Shown here: piece after piece, positions 34,911-44,019 of the stretch | Layout: each line of letters starts with the position of its first letter | How positions within the stretch are numbered: the first letter of the stretch is position 1 | DNA from: Flavobacterium sp. | Lineage (GTDB): Bacteria > Bacteroidota > Bacteroidia > Flavobacteriales > Flavobacteriaceae | Direction of reading: 5' to 3' | Assembly: GCA_016787805.1 (NCBI GenBank) | Contig: JAEUTY010000010.1 | Location: 1-64,000, forward strand | DNA: 64,000 bases | Made by a program: the position numbers and the translations under genes | The notes under the pieces: model-generated | What the model was told of the DNA's origin: nothing | The model's database searches: none | The model's input: the letters and a program-made list of their open reading frames with translations, nothing else

Positions 34911-35573
34911 ATGATAGATTTAGATTTGTTGAATTACCTAGAAGGTTTTTTGACCGAGAGCAGAAAAGAAAAGTTTCTTAAGATTTTAGAAAACCGCACG
35001 AATCACTTTACGATTGCGATGGAAGACGTGTATCAGTTGCACAATACGAGCGCTGTAATGCGCAGTTGCGAGGTTTTTGGGATTCAGGAATTGAATGTAG
35101 TGGAACAAAAATTTGGAAAACGCATTGACACTGAAATTGCGATGGGAGCGCAAAAATGGGTCGATATTAATCGGTTCAATTCGATGCAAAATTGTATGGA
35201 TTCTTTGCGTGAAAAAGGCTATCAAATTATTGCTACGACTCCACACAATGATTCGTGTATGTTGCATGAGTTTGATATTACGAAGCGCAGTGCGATTTTC
35301 TTCGGAACTGAAAAGGAAGGACTTTCACAAGAAGTAATTGACCAAGCCGATGGCTATTTGAAAATCCCGATGGTAGGTTTTACGGAAAGTTTGAATATTT
35401 CGGTTTCGGCGGCAATTATCATTCAAGATATCACCAATCGATTAAGACAATCCAATTTGAATTGGCAATTAAAGGCTGAAGAGATTTTGCAGAAGCGACT
35501 CACTTGGACACGCAACTCAATCAAAGACATCAAACGAATAGAAGAGCGGTATTTTTCAGAAAAAACGACTTAG
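34911..35573 (+). CDS. trmH: tRNA (guanosine-2'-O-)-methyltransferase, TrmH-like
   Basis: A SPOUT-class methyltransferase of 220 residues that would methylate the ribose of G18 in tRNA. Motif 1 is VYQLHNTSAVMRSCEVFGIQEL with the catalytic Arg; motif 2 is IFFGTEKEGLS; motif 3 is IPMVGFTESLNISVSAAI, which forms the SAM-binding knot. The ATG at 34911 is used; an upstream frame begins inside the structured element. The stop overlaps the end of the convergent gene by 4 nt. Other SpoU family members are possible. Confidence 0.9.
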   Translation: MIDLDLLNYLEGFLTESRKEKFLKILENRTNHFTIAMEDVYQLHNTSAVMRSCEVFGIQELNVVEQKFGKRIDTEIAMGAQKWVDINRFNSMQNCMDSLREKGYQIIATTPHNDSCMLHEFDITKRSAIFFGTEKEGLSQEVIDQADGYLKIPMVGFTESLNISVSAAIIIQDITNRLRQSNLNWQLKAEEILQKRLTWTRNSIKDIKRIEERYFSEKTT

Positions 35574-36364
35574 TCTTTATCCTTAACGTATTTTTCGGTT
35601 TTTTTGGTCAATACTTTGTATTCTTCATAACAGCCACTGATGGCGTCGAGAATTTGTAAATCGTTGGCCGTTTCAATAAACGTTTGCGAGTAATTACAGC
35701 GCTGTAAAATTTCGGGAATTTCGTCTTTATCGATGCCTAAGAGTACGGCGATAGTTTCGCGATCAAACTTGGTTTCTAATAAATTTCGAACCGTATCGTC
35801 TTTTCGCATTTCTTTGAGTTTTTTGAGCTCTTTTGGCTTATTTCCAAAGAAATTATACAACATATCGGCAGGATTAAAAATAGAATTCATCACACGAGAA
35901 AAAGCACCAGGCGATCTTTCTCCTCCTTCATACGATTTGGATAAACCAGAAATACTGTACGAATAGTTTTCATTATAAGGAATTAATTTGCTGTCAACTT
36001 CTAAGTAACCTGTAAGCATATATTTTCGTACAAAAACCTCTTCAAGTGCAATGGCTTTTTCAGTTAAAACTATTTTGGTATTTGGGTTTTTTATCCAGTC
36101 GTTGGTGACTCTTACTCGTAACGATTGGTAACCGATACAGGTAACGTGTATGGTGTCATTGGCCGTAGCTTCAATTTCGAAAGTTCCTCTTCCATTAGTA
36201 ACAGTTCCTTTTACTTTGTTGATGTTGATTACATTAACATTTGATAAAGGGAGCAAATTAGCGCTATTAAGAATGGTTCCAGAAACTTTACTTTTAAGTG
36301 AAGTATCTTGTGCAAAAGAAAAACCAGTTGTTAGAAGTAGGAAAAAAATAAGTAAATATCTCAT
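35570..36364 (-). CDS. Exported protein with carboxypeptidase-like regulatory domain
   Basis: A 264-residue protein: signal (YLLIFFLLLTTGFSFAQ), then a CarboxypepD_reg-like beta-sandwich (SGTILNSANLLPLSNVNVININ, VTNGRGTFEIEATANDTIHVTCIGYQ) at about 28-110 as found at the N-terminus of SusC/TonB receptors. The rest (about 120-264) is helical, with no recognised family, and there is no receptor barrel. A periplasmic or outer-membrane role is inferred. The ATG at 36364 is preferred to the TTG two codons earlier. Its stop overlaps trmH. Confidence 0.82.
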   Translation of the reverse strand: MRYLLIFFLLLTTGFSFAQDTSLKSKVSGTILNSANLLPLSNVNVININKVKGTVTNGRGTFEIEATANDTIHVTCIGYQSLRVRVTNDWIKNPNTKIVLTEKAIALEEVFVRKYMLTGYLEVDSKLIPYNENYSYSISGLSKSYEGGERSPGAFSRVMNSIFNPADMLYNFFGNKPKELKKLKEMRKDDTVRNLLETKFDRETIAVLLGIDKDEIPEILQRCNYSQTFIETANDLQILDAISGCYEEYKVLTKKTEKYVKDKD

Positions 36365-36445
36365 CGTCAAAATTAATGGTTTAAAAGTACTAAACTCGAG
36401 TAGATATTTGGATGCAATTATAAGAAAATTAACAAAATGAATAAA

Positions 36446-36477
36446 AAAACTCTAACCAGTTTATTGATTAGAGTTTT
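36446..36477 (-). terminator. Terminator of DEAD-box helicase gene
   Basis: AAAACTCTAA (36446-36455) and TTAGAGTTTT (36468-36477) form a 10-bp stem; on the minus strand it is followed by a T-rich run. Confidence 0.8.
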
Positions 36478-36496
36478 GTTATTTATCATTTGAGAA

Positions 36497-38386
36497 TTAA
36501 CTTCTTCTTGGCCTTCTGTTTTTAGCAGCGTCAAACGAACGGCTTGCTGGTCGATCTGAACTGCCTTCTGAGCGACGAGGTTTTCTCTCTTCGCGTTGGA
36601 TAGAACCTGATTCTCTTCGTGGTGCTGAACTTTTGAATCCAACTTCTCTACGCTCGCTTCTTGGCCCGAAACTTCCGCCTCTTGAACCCGAACTTCTTTC
36701 ACCATCACGTCTTCCGCCAAAACCACCTGAACTTCTTCTTTCGTTTCTACCGTTGTGGTCACGACGTTCGCGGCTTCCACCATCATTCTTAGAAATTTCA
36801 ACGTTGATGCGTCTTCCGTTTAAGTCAAATCCGTTTAAGATTTCCATTACTTTTTCAGTGTGTTCACCATCGGTATTAAAGAAAGAGAAGCCTTCTTTAA
36901 CATCTACTTTGAATACATCATCACGACCCAAATCAAGTGTTTCTTTTAAGAAATCTTTCAATTGCATCCAATCAAAATCGTCTCTGGCTCCAATGTTGAT
37001 GAAATAACGAACCGGATCGCCCGCTCTAATCTCTCTAGGTTCAGACGAACTTCTCTCAGAACGTTCACCTGATAAATCGCGTTTCTTTTTATAGTAAGAA
37101 ATGAATCTATTGAACTCAACAGATACCATTTTCTTAATTAATTCTTCTTTGGTTAAGCCATCCAACACTTCATTAATCGCAGGAAGATAGTTGTCAATTT
37201 CGTGATCTACTTCAGTATCTTTGATTTTATTGGCTAAGTGTAGTAATTGAATTTCGCAAATTTCGATGCCACTCGGAATGGTTTTCTCTTCAAATTTTTG
37301 TTTGATGATTTTCTCAATAGAATGAATCTTACGAATCTCACTTTTGGTGATAATGACAATCGAAGTTCCTAATTTACCCGCACGGCCTGTACGACCTGAA
37401 CGGTGGTTGTAGGTCTCAATTTCGTCAGGTAATTGGTAATTCACTACGTGTGTAATGTTATCCACATCAATTCCACGTGCCGCTACATCAGTCGCTACCA
37501 ACATTTGGATTTGTCTTCCTCTAAATGCTTTCATCACTGTGTCGCGTTGCGCTTGAGATAAGTCGCCGTGCAACGCTGCGGCACTGTAACCGTCTTCAAT
37601 CAATTTTTCGGCAACGGCTTGTGTATCTCTTTTGGTTCTACAAAAAACAACCGAAAAAATATCTGGGTTGGCATCTGCTAAACGTTTCAGAGCTTCATAA
37701 CGATCGCGAGCGTTTATAACATAAAATTCATGCGAAACAGTAGCCGAACCTGAGTTCTTTGTTCCCACAGTAATCTCAGCTGGATCAGCCATAAATTTCT
37801 TCGCAATACGCGCTACTTCTGTTGGCATAGTCGCTGAGAATAACCACGTACTTTTTTCATCGGGAGTGTCGGATAGAATCGAAACGATATCTTCATAAAA
37901 TCCCATGTTTAACATCTCATCAGCTTCGTCAAGAATACAATAATTGATGTTTTTAATGTTTACAAGACCACGATTGATCATGTCTTGCATTCTTCCTGGT
38001 GTAGCCACAATAATTTGGGCGCCACGTTTTACCTCTCGGGCTTGTTCGGTTATGCTTGCACCACCATAAACTGCCACTGTATGTAAACCCTTTACATATT
38101 TTGAGTATTGTTTAATTTCGTTGGTGATTTGTAAGCAAAGTTCACGCGTGGGCGATAAAATCAACGCTTGCGTGCTTCGGTCTTCAGCATCAATTTTTTG
38201 AATCAGTGGGAAACCAAAAGCTGCTGTTTTCCCTGTTCCTGTTTGTGCTAAAGCCACTAAGTCTGTTTCGTTTTCTAATAAAACCGGAATCGCTTTTTCT
38301 TGCACTTCTGACGGATTCTCAAATCCTAGATCTTTGATCGCCAGCAGTAACGACTCATTCAGACCTAATTGTTCAAATTTATTCAT
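36497..38386 (-). CDS. DEAD-box RNA helicase (DeaD/CsdA-like)
   Basis: An RNA helicase of 629 residues. Helicase motifs: Q-motif NPSEVQEKAIPVLL, Walker A AQTGTGKTAAF, PTRELCLQ, DEAD in LDEADEMLNMGF, SAT in FSATMPTEV, and motif VI HRSGRTGRAG. A DbpA-type RNA-binding domain follows at about 470-550 (YFINIGARDDFDWMQLKDFL, EGFSFFNTD), then a long Arg/Gly/Ser tail (ERRSSGGFGGRRDGERSSG). Such proteins act in ribosome assembly, RNA decay or cold adaptation. The start MNKFEQLGLNE at 38386 matches family N-termini. Confidence 0.95.
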   Translation of the reverse strand: MNKFEQLGLNESLLLAIKDLGFENPSEVQEKAIPVLLENETDLVALAQTGTGKTAAFGFPLIQKIDAEDRSTQALILSPTRELCLQITNEIKQYSKYVKGLHTVAVYGGASITEQAREVKRGAQIIVATPGRMQDMINRGLVNIKNINYCILDEADEMLNMGFYEDIVSILSDTPDEKSTWLFSATMPTEVARIAKKFMADPAEITVGTKNSGSATVSHEFYVINARDRYEALKRLADANPDIFSVVFCRTKRDTQAVAEKLIEDGYSAAALHGDLSQAQRDTVMKAFRGRQIQMLVATDVAARGIDVDNITHVVNYQLPDEIETYNHRSGRTGRAGKLGTSIVIITKSEIRKIHSIEKIIKQKFEEKTIPSGIEICEIQLLHLANKIKDTEVDHEIDNYLPAINEVLDGLTKEELIKKMVSVEFNRFISYYKKKRDLSGERSERSSSEPREIRAGDPVRYFINIGARDDFDWMQLKDFLKETLDLGRDDVFKVDVKEGFSFFNTDGEHTEKVMEILNGFDLNGRRINVEISKNDGGSRERRDHNGRNERRSSGGFGGRRDGERSSGSRGGSFGPRSERREVGFKSSAPRRESGSIQREERKPRRSEGSSDRPASRSFDAAKNRRPRRS

Positions 38387-38520
38387 AAAGTATTTTAAAT
38401 TAACCCGCTCTTTTGGTTCCTTTAACCTCAAACGGCGTGCAAAGGTAGTCTTTAAATACCATATAAACTAATTTGCTAGTGGTTGATAATTAGAAAGTTA
38501 ACTTTTGCTTAACAAAGTAG

Positions 38521-38549
38521 CTGAGTAACTGAGCTGCTGAGTAACTGAG
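38521..38549 (+). repeat. Direct repeat of CTGAGTAACTGAG
   Basis: Two 13-nt copies (38521-38533 and 38537-38549) separated by CTG. It lies between the helicase start and element copy E. Confidence 0.8.
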
Positions 38550-38610
38550 TTGACACAAGATTTTACATTTATTTATTTGGATTTTTAGAAGCAGAAAAAT
38601 AGCCGTTTTT

Positions 38611-38665
38611 AGAGCATTCGTCCCGCCATCCGAGCTACGCGGTAGCTTTCTCCTGTCGGGGCTAT
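38611..38665 (-). ncRNA. Structured intergenic element, copy E (short form, minus strand)
   Basis: On the minus strand: ATAGCCCCGACAGGAGAAAGC, hairpin AGCTAC/GTAGCT with 3-nt loop (38633-38647), then GGCGGGACGAATGCTCT. The closing stem is CCCG (38657-38660) with CGGG (38622-38625). It lies 18 nt beyond the stop of the RdgB-type gene, so it would be transcribed with that gene. Confidence 0.6.
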
Positions 38666-38683
38666 TCAAGATGTGTTTTTTTC

Positions 38684-39256
38684 TCAAGAACTCAGAAAAT
38701 CCACTAATTGACGTACCGCTTTTCCACGATGACTAATCGTTGATTTTTCTTCCATTGTAAGTTCGGCAAAGGTTTTATCATAGCCATTGGCCACAAAAAT
38801 AGGGTCGTAGCCAAAACCATTGGTTCCGATTTTTTCTTTGATAATTCTACCGTTGATGATTCCCGTAAAAAGTTGTTGTTCGCCATTTAGATTCAAACAA
38901 ATGACGGTTTTGAAATTGGCTTTTCGGTTGGTTTTATCTTTCAGATTTGCAAGTACTTTTTCGATGTTTTTGTTGTCATCTTTGGGTTCGCCTGCATAAC
39001 GAGCAGAGTAAACTCCGGGTTCACCATTCAATGCATCAATCTCCAAACCCGAATCGTCAGCAAAACAATTGTAACCGAATTTTTCTGTTACGTAATTGGC
39101 TTTAAGAATTGCATTTTCTTCAATAGTATTGGCAGTTTCAGGAATATCTTCTAAGCAGCCAATGTCTTCCAAACTCAGCACTTCAATATGACTTGGAACT
39201 AACAATTGTATCTCTTTGATTTTGTTTTTATTGTTGGAAGCGAATACGAGTTGCAT
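38684..39256 (-). CDS. Non-canonical purine NTP pyrophosphatase (RdgB/HAM1)
   Basis: This enzyme removes dITP, ITP and XTP from the nucleotide pool. The 190-residue protein starts MQLVFASNNKNKIKEI, with the substrate Lys and Asn, and continues with ETANTIEENAILKA, FADDSGLEIDALNGEPGVYSARYAG (metal-binding acids) and TNGFGYDPIF and ISHRGKAV near the end. All are characteristic of the family. A structured element follows on the same strand. Confidence 0.95.
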   Translation of the reverse strand: MQLVFASNNKNKIKEIQLLVPSHIEVLSLEDIGCLEDIPETANTIEENAILKANYVTEKFGYNCFADDSGLEIDALNGEPGVYSARYAGEPKDDNKNIEKVLANLKDKTNRKANFKTVICLNLNGEQQLFTGIINGRIIKEKIGTNGFGYDPIFVANGYDKTFAELTMEEKSTISHRGKAVRQLVDFLSS

Positions 39257-39567
39257 AATGGGATTTAATTTATAAAAAACACGTAAAAATACGCTATTTT
39301 TTTGAATACAGTAGTTTTAACTTTGCAACATAGATTATACTAATTAACGATATATATAGAAAACCAAGTAGTTTATGTTTTACTTGATTTGGGGAAAAAT
39401 TGCCAGGTTGAAAAGCTTGGCAATTTTATTAGTAGTAAAATTAATTTAGCAATTTTTCCTGATAAAAAAGGGTGTTTTTCCTGTGTTTTGATTGAACGGT
39501 ATGGGTTATTTTTGTAAGAAACTATTTCTTAAATAGAGTGAAAGAAGAAAGTAAAATATAAGCACGT
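39257..39567. other. 311-nt intergenic region with hairpin 1
   Basis: There is no ORF here. It contains AAAATTGCCA (39396-39405) and TGGCAATTTT (39418-39427) around GGTTGAAAAGCT. The loop and stem closely match the hairpin downstream of the next gene at 40109-40132. No clear promoter box was identified. Confidence 0.6.
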
Positions 39568-40026
39568 ATGAGTTATGATTTAATGGTGTTCAATCCAGAT
39601 GTTGCGCCACAATCAGAAATAGAATTTTTAAAATGGTATGATGTTCAAACCGAATGGAAAGAATCTCATAATTATGTTGATCCAATTGTCACTTCTGATA
39701 ATTTAAGAAATTGGTTTAATGAGATTATTAATGATTTCCCGGCGTTAAACGGGCCTTTTGCACCTGTTAATGCCGAAGATTTAGAAAGTGAGTATGTTGC
39801 AGATTATACCATTGGCGAACATGTTATTTACGTCTCATTTAGATGGTCGGTAGCTGAAAAAGCTTACTCTGCTATGTTTGAATTAGCAGAAAAACATCAA
39901 GTAGGGTTTTATGATGCTAGCGGAAGCGGAGATATTTTATTTCCCAATCAAAAAGGAGAGTTGGATTCGATTTTACCCCGAATTGAAAGACGTAAATGGT
40001 GGAAAATTTGGAAAAAAGCATTGTAA
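39568..40026 (+). CDS. Conserved protein of unknown function
   Basis: A 152-residue soluble protein beginning MSYDLMVFNPDVAPQSEIEFLKWY, with GPFAPVN, YTIGEHVIYVSFRWSVAEKAYSAMFELAEKHQVGFYDASG and a basic Trp-rich end (RRKWWKIWKK). The pattern is one I associate with a widespread uncharacterised family found in mixed contexts; I cannot assign a role. It has near-identical hairpins on both sides and stands alone. Confidence 0.8.
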   Translation: MSYDLMVFNPDVAPQSEIEFLKWYDVQTEWKESHNYVDPIVTSDNLRNWFNEIINDFPALNGPFAPVNAEDLESEYVADYTIGEHVIYVSFRWSVAEKAYSAMFELAEKHQVGFYDASGSGDILFPNQKGELDSILPRIERRKWWKIWKKAL

Positions 40027-40108
40027 ATAAAACCAACGCCTAATGTTACATTCTAGATAAAATTTAAGTAGTTCTAAATTTTAGTTTTTTTAGTTAAGTT
40101 GGTTAAAG

Positions 40109-40137
40109 ATGCCGAGTTGGAAAGCTTGGCATTTTTG
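40109..40137 (+). terminator. Terminator-like hairpin 2 after 39568-40026 gene
   Basis: ATGCCGAG (40109-40116) pairs with CTTGGCAT (40125-40132) with one G-T wobble, followed by TTTTG. The sequence TGCCGAGTTGGAAAGCTTGGCA parallels TGCCAGGTTGAAAAGCTTGGCA upstream of the gene. Confidence 0.7.
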
Positions 40138-40152
40138 TTTTATAGTAATTCA

Positions 40153-40197
40153 AAAAACACTTTTGTCTGATTTAACTTATCAGATAAAAGTGTTTTT
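40153..40197 (-). terminator. Terminator of the BNR/GEVED exoprotein gene
   Basis: AAAAACACTTTTGTCTGA and TCAGATAAAAGTGTTTTT pair with one bulge (loop TTTAACTTA). On the minus strand this follows the stop codon of the 1212-residue exoprotein. Confidence 0.8.
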
Positions 40198-40226
40198 CTT
40201 AAAATTTGCAAAGAATTAATCTTTAG

Positions 40227-43200
40227 CTACGGCGTCACCACAAAAACAAAGTTATTCGCATTTTTCTCCCAAATAGAATAATCGGTGTTGTCTACGTTGC
40301 CATCTCCATTTAAATCGGTGACATAATTTCCAGACGCAAAATCATTGGCATCAGTTTCCCAAAAGGAGTAATCAGAGTTGTCGATGTTGCCATCTTGGTT
40401 GATGTCGCCAGTAAATAATGCCCAAACACCTGTTTCAACTTCAAACATATTGCCAGCAAACGCTTTGTTTGGCAAATTAGTAAAATCATAATTGCTAGTT
40501 GCACTAACCACAATCGGACTTGCACTCCATGTTTCAATTGAGTTGCGGTGTTTTACTACTAAATAGTATGATCCTTCTCGGGCTGGTGTAAATATACAAG
40601 TTGCATTTCCGTTGGTAGTTAATGTTGCAGTGGTTGAAGCTATGGTATTGGATGTTGTGGTTGGATCTCTTAATTCGAGTGTAATTGTATCAACTTCTGT
40701 AGCGTTTGTTCCAGTTCCTTGGTTAACTTTAACAGAGCGCATAGAATGTGTTGTAGAGTCGTAATATCCTTCTAAGAAAAGTTTTAAATTTACTGTCGAT
40801 GACGCAGGTTGCAGTACAACGGTATAATCTTCAACTTGGCCATAACTAAACACTTCGCAAGCGGTTGGAATTCCATTGTATTTCATCGAGACTCTCATTC
40901 TTGTCGATCCAATAGCTGTATTTGTTGGAACTGTAAAAGTACCTGAAACAGGCGAGTTGGTAGTCGCGGCCAATGTCCAAACAGTTTCATTACTTTCATC
41001 AAAATCACCATCTTTATTGTAGTCGATAAAAACAGCGTAGGCTTCTGGATAAACTGTTCCAGTCCAAAATGGTGTTACGGTTATTGTATTGGTGCTACCC
41101 ATCACTAAATTGGTTGAGATTGATGTAAAATTGGTATAGCCTGTTCCGCCAGAAGATGCATTGTTGATAGTGCCTAGTTGAACGTTACCTATAAGTTCGT
41201 CTGAAACGCTATTTCCTTGTGAAGCACAATAAGTTAGAGGTCTGATTTCATACATAAATTTGTAGGTTTCTGAGGTGTCATTGTTCGATCCAGTGGCAAC
41301 GACTTTGAAAAACACTTTTGTTCCGGCAGGAAAATCAGGTAATGGAGTGGTTGATTGCCATATATTTCCTGATACAACCGTCATTGGAATAACATTTGTT
41401 GAATTAAAAGTTGGAGTATTAACTGCCCATTTTACATGAACATCCGTCAATGAGCCACTGTACTGAATTTCAGATGTTACCAGTTGATTTAAACCCGCTT
41501 TTGGTGTAGTAAATGTTGGTGGATTGGTAATTGACGTTTCAACTATAGCAGGAAAGCTATTGCGGTTGGCCAAAGAGTATTCCCACAAACCTCTACCCCA
41601 AGTTGCGGCTTTGATAGTATTCGAACCGTAATTAATTTCTAAATCTTCTATGGCTATATTGGGTAAATTTTCATTGTAAAGTGTCCAAGTACTGTCACTC
41701 ATCCCTTTTTTATAAATTCCTACTGCTGCACCAACGTAAATGGTGGAATCGTTAGTTTGATCTATGGTCACACAGTAAATCGGCATGTTTCCTAAGTTGT
41801 AGGTGATGTTTTGCCAAGTTAACCCAGAGTTGGTTGTGACGTATACTTTTTGACCATTGTTTTGATAGGTATCGTAAGTTACTACCATAGTAGTATCGTC
41901 ATTAGGGTCAAATGCTACGTCGGTAATGGAGTTGTTTGGTAAACCATTTTTAATGTTAGAAAAAGTTGTACCACCATCAGTAGAAAGTTCAATAGCGCTT
42001 CCTCTTGTAACTACCATAATATTGCTATTGTTTTCAGCAATGGCAGCGGTTTCGATTGCTCCACCTAATGTAGTTGGAGTGCCAAGATCTACCCAAGTGG
42101 TTCCAAAATCGATGCTCTTATGTACTTTTGTTCCAAAGGAATACACTGTCATTTGGTTGTTCGGGTCATAGACCAATGGCGCAACCCAAGAAGCTACTTG
42201 ACCTGGTGGCGTTATTCCTGTTCTACTAGCTCCAGTTCCATCAAGGTATCGTCCTCTGCCACCATTTTGCGTACTTCCAATCATGTAATTAGGGTTTAAT
42301 GGTAAAACTATGCCTTCCATTCCATCAGCGCCGTAGGCTTCAATCCATCCAGTTTTATTTTTGATACTGGTTCCATTGTCTTGCGATCCACAAATGGAAA
42401 CATGCGTATTAGATTGTGACGTTCCTACACAGTAATTTTCTCTGATTCCTACCGATAAACTTAATTTTTGCCAAGTCAAACCATTATCAGTAGATTTACT
42501 CAAAAAACCATCTGTACACGTGTAAAAAACACCATTCACACAGTCTAAATAATTAGTATCAGCATGAACATAATGAGTAGATGTATTAAAGTTTTGTTGA
42601 TTATTTCCACTACCATTATTGGTACCTAAACTCCACCAAGTACATTGATTGAAAGTAGTACCCGAATCGGTACTTCTGTATAAGTCTAAATAGCCAGATA
42701 CAAATTTAGTAGTGTCCAAATCATTTGGCATTGCTTGCCATAACGCTACTCCAGATGGTGGTGGATTTTGTATAGTAGTATAAGTCAAACCAGCATCGGT
42801 TGACTTCCAAATTCCGTTATCGGAAGAGGCGAAAACACAATCTGGACATGTAGGTGATACGGAAATTTTGATTTTTACATTATTGTTGCCTGGCAAATCA
42901 ACATATCCTGTATAAGTGACACCTAAATCGGTTGATTTTAAAACTTTGTTTTTGTTGGCTGCAAAAAATTCGTCGTATATATAAATGATGTTGCTATTGG
43001 TAGGATGAAAATCAACATCTAAAACATCGCCACCGATGATTTGTCTAGTCCAAGTTTGTAAATTATCTGTTGAGCGGTACAATCCTTGACTTGTTCCTAC
43101 AAAAACTAAATTTGGAATTGTTGGATGATATTGAATGGTGTAAACTTTAAAGTTCGAACCCAAGCCACCATAACCAACATTAGTTGGAATAAAAGCAGTT

Positions 43201-43865
43201 GGAGTAAATGTAGTACCACCATCATTAGATTTATATACACCAAACGAAGTTCCGTTGCCCGCATTTCTGACGTTGATTAATACATTGTCAAAATTAGTCG
43301 GACTAGCCGCAATTGCATTTACACCTGATGCAGGAAGAAAGTCGGTATTGTGCGACCAAGTGGCTCCACCATCACTAGTTCGCCATAAACCTCCACTTCT
43401 TGAACCAATATAGATTTGTTGATCATTGTTTTTATTGACTTCCACAAATTCAACTCTTCCCAGTCCTGTTGAGTAATGTCCAGTAATATTCGTAATGTTA
43501 TCTGGCCCTAATGATTTCCATCCGCCAGTTTCAAATAAACGTTGTTGTTGGTTATCTTTACTTTCTCTTTTAATTCTTTCGTATTCTTTAAAAGCTATGT
43601 AATGATCTACCTTTCGGTCACCAGAAGGAGCATATTTCGACTCATTTTCCTGTTTCCATCTCATAAAAGGTTTGTAACCTGATCCTTTTTTATCTCTATC
43701 AATTGTTTTAAAATAGGCTTCTGCTGAATCACAAACAGTATAAAAATTAATACTGTTGTCGTACATCATTTTTTTGTAACTAGGAGTAGATTTCAATGTA
43801 GCTCTTTGAGCGTTGATTAGTATTGAAAAAAATAAAAGAGCTAAAAGGATTGCGTTTTTTTTCAT
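40227..43865 (-). CDS. Giant secreted Asp-box (BNR/sortilin-like) protein with GEVED and dockerin-like C-terminal module
   Basis: A 1212-residue secreted protein. After the signal (ILLALLFFSILINAQ) and about 110 residues of linker, a beta-propeller region to about 800 carries around ten Asp-box repeats (RTSDGGATW, KSNDGGTTF, KSTDNGLTW, LSTDGGTTF). A GEVED domain begins near 878 (CASQGNSVSDELIGNVQLG, ending GQVEDYTV), then a beta domain with LKLFLEGYYD, and finally two EF-hand-like loops (DINQDGNIDNSDYS, DLNGDGNVDNTDYS) and the end NNFVFVVTP. The last about 335 residues closely match the next gene. No type-A T9SS signal is present. The ligand of the propeller is unknown. Confidence 0.9.
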   Translation of the reverse strand: MKKNAILLALLFFSILINAQRATLKSTPSYKKMMYDNSINFYTVCDSAEAYFKTIDRDKKGSGYKPFMRWKQENESKYAPSGDRKVDHYIAFKEYERIKRESKDNQQQRLFETGGWKSLGPDNITNITGHYSTGLGRVEFVEVNKNNDQQIYIGSRSGGLWRTSDGGATWSHNTDFLPASGVNAIAASPTNFDNVLINVRNAGNGTSFGVYKSNDGGTTFTPTAFIPTNVGYGGLGSNFKVYTIQYHPTIPNLVFVGTSQGLYRSTDNLQTWTRQIIGGDVLDVDFHPTNSNIIYIYDEFFAANKNKVLKSTDLGVTYTGYVDLPGNNNVKIKISVSPTCPDCVFASSDNGIWKSTDAGLTYTTIQNPPPSGVALWQAMPNDLDTTKFVSGYLDLYRSTDSGTTFNQCTWWSLGTNNGSGNNQQNFNTSTHYVHADTNYLDCVNGVFYTCTDGFLSKSTDNGLTWQKLSLSVGIRENYCVGTSQSNTHVSICGSQDNGTSIKNKTGWIEAYGADGMEGIVLPLNPNYMIGSTQNGGRGRYLDGTGASRTGITPPGQVASWVAPLVYDPNNQMTVYSFGTKVHKSIDFGTTWVDLGTPTTLGGAIETAAIAENNSNIMVVTRGSAIELSTDGGTTFSNIKNGLPNNSITDVAFDPNDDTTMVVTYDTYQNNGQKVYVTTNSGLTWQNITYNLGNMPIYCVTIDQTNDSTIYVGAAVGIYKKGMSDSTWTLYNENLPNIAIEDLEINYGSNTIKAATWGRGLWEYSLANRNSFPAIVETSITNPPTFTTPKAGLNQLVTSEIQYSGSLTDVHVKWAVNTPTFNSTNVIPMTVVSGNIWQSTTPLPDFPAGTKVFFKVVATGSNNDTSETYKFMYEIRPLTYCASQGNSVSDELIGNVQLGTINNASSGGTGYTNFTSISTNLVMGSTNTITVTPFWTGTVYPEAYAVFIDYNKDGDFDESNETVWTLAATTNSPVSGTFTVPTNTAIGSTRMRVSMKYNGIPTACEVFSYGQVEDYTVVLQPASSTVNLKLFLEGYYDSTTHSMRSVKVNQGTGTNATEVDTITLELRDPTTTSNTIASTTATLTTNGNATCIFTPAREGSYYLVVKHRNSIETWSASPIVVSATSNYDFTNLPNKAFAGNMFEVETGVWALFTGDINQDGNIDNSDYSFWETDANDFASGNYVTDLNGDGNVDNTDYSIWEKNANNFVFVVTP

Positions 43866-43879
43866 TTGAAAATATATTA

Positions 43880-43910
43880 CAAAAGTAGGTTACATTGTTA
43901 TTAATACAAA
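43880..43910 (-). promoter_or_regulatory. Well-matched promoter of the BNR/GEVED gene
   Basis: On the minus strand: -33 TTTG (43907-43910), a 19-nt spacer, -7 TACTTTTG (43880-43887), ATG 14 nt further. This is the best promoter match seen in the window. Confidence 0.7.
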
Positions 43911-43971
43911 TGTAAGAGGGATGCGAGTATTGCCCAATTTTTGAATATCACAATTATATCATATTCATAAA

Positions 43972-44001
43972 AAAAAGGATATCCAATTGAATATCCTTTT
44001 T
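43972..44001 (-). terminator. Terminator of metallopeptidase gene
   Basis: AAAAAGGATAT and ATATCCTTTTT with loop CCAATTGA; T-rich on the minus strand. It separates the two exoprotein genes. Confidence 0.85.
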
Positions 44002-44019
44002 GTTTGAGCTTATAAAAAA

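Noticed and set aside
36418-36801. Separate gene antisense to the helicase tail
   Set aside because: It is a frame shadow in the Arg/Gly-rich repeat-like tail of the helicase.
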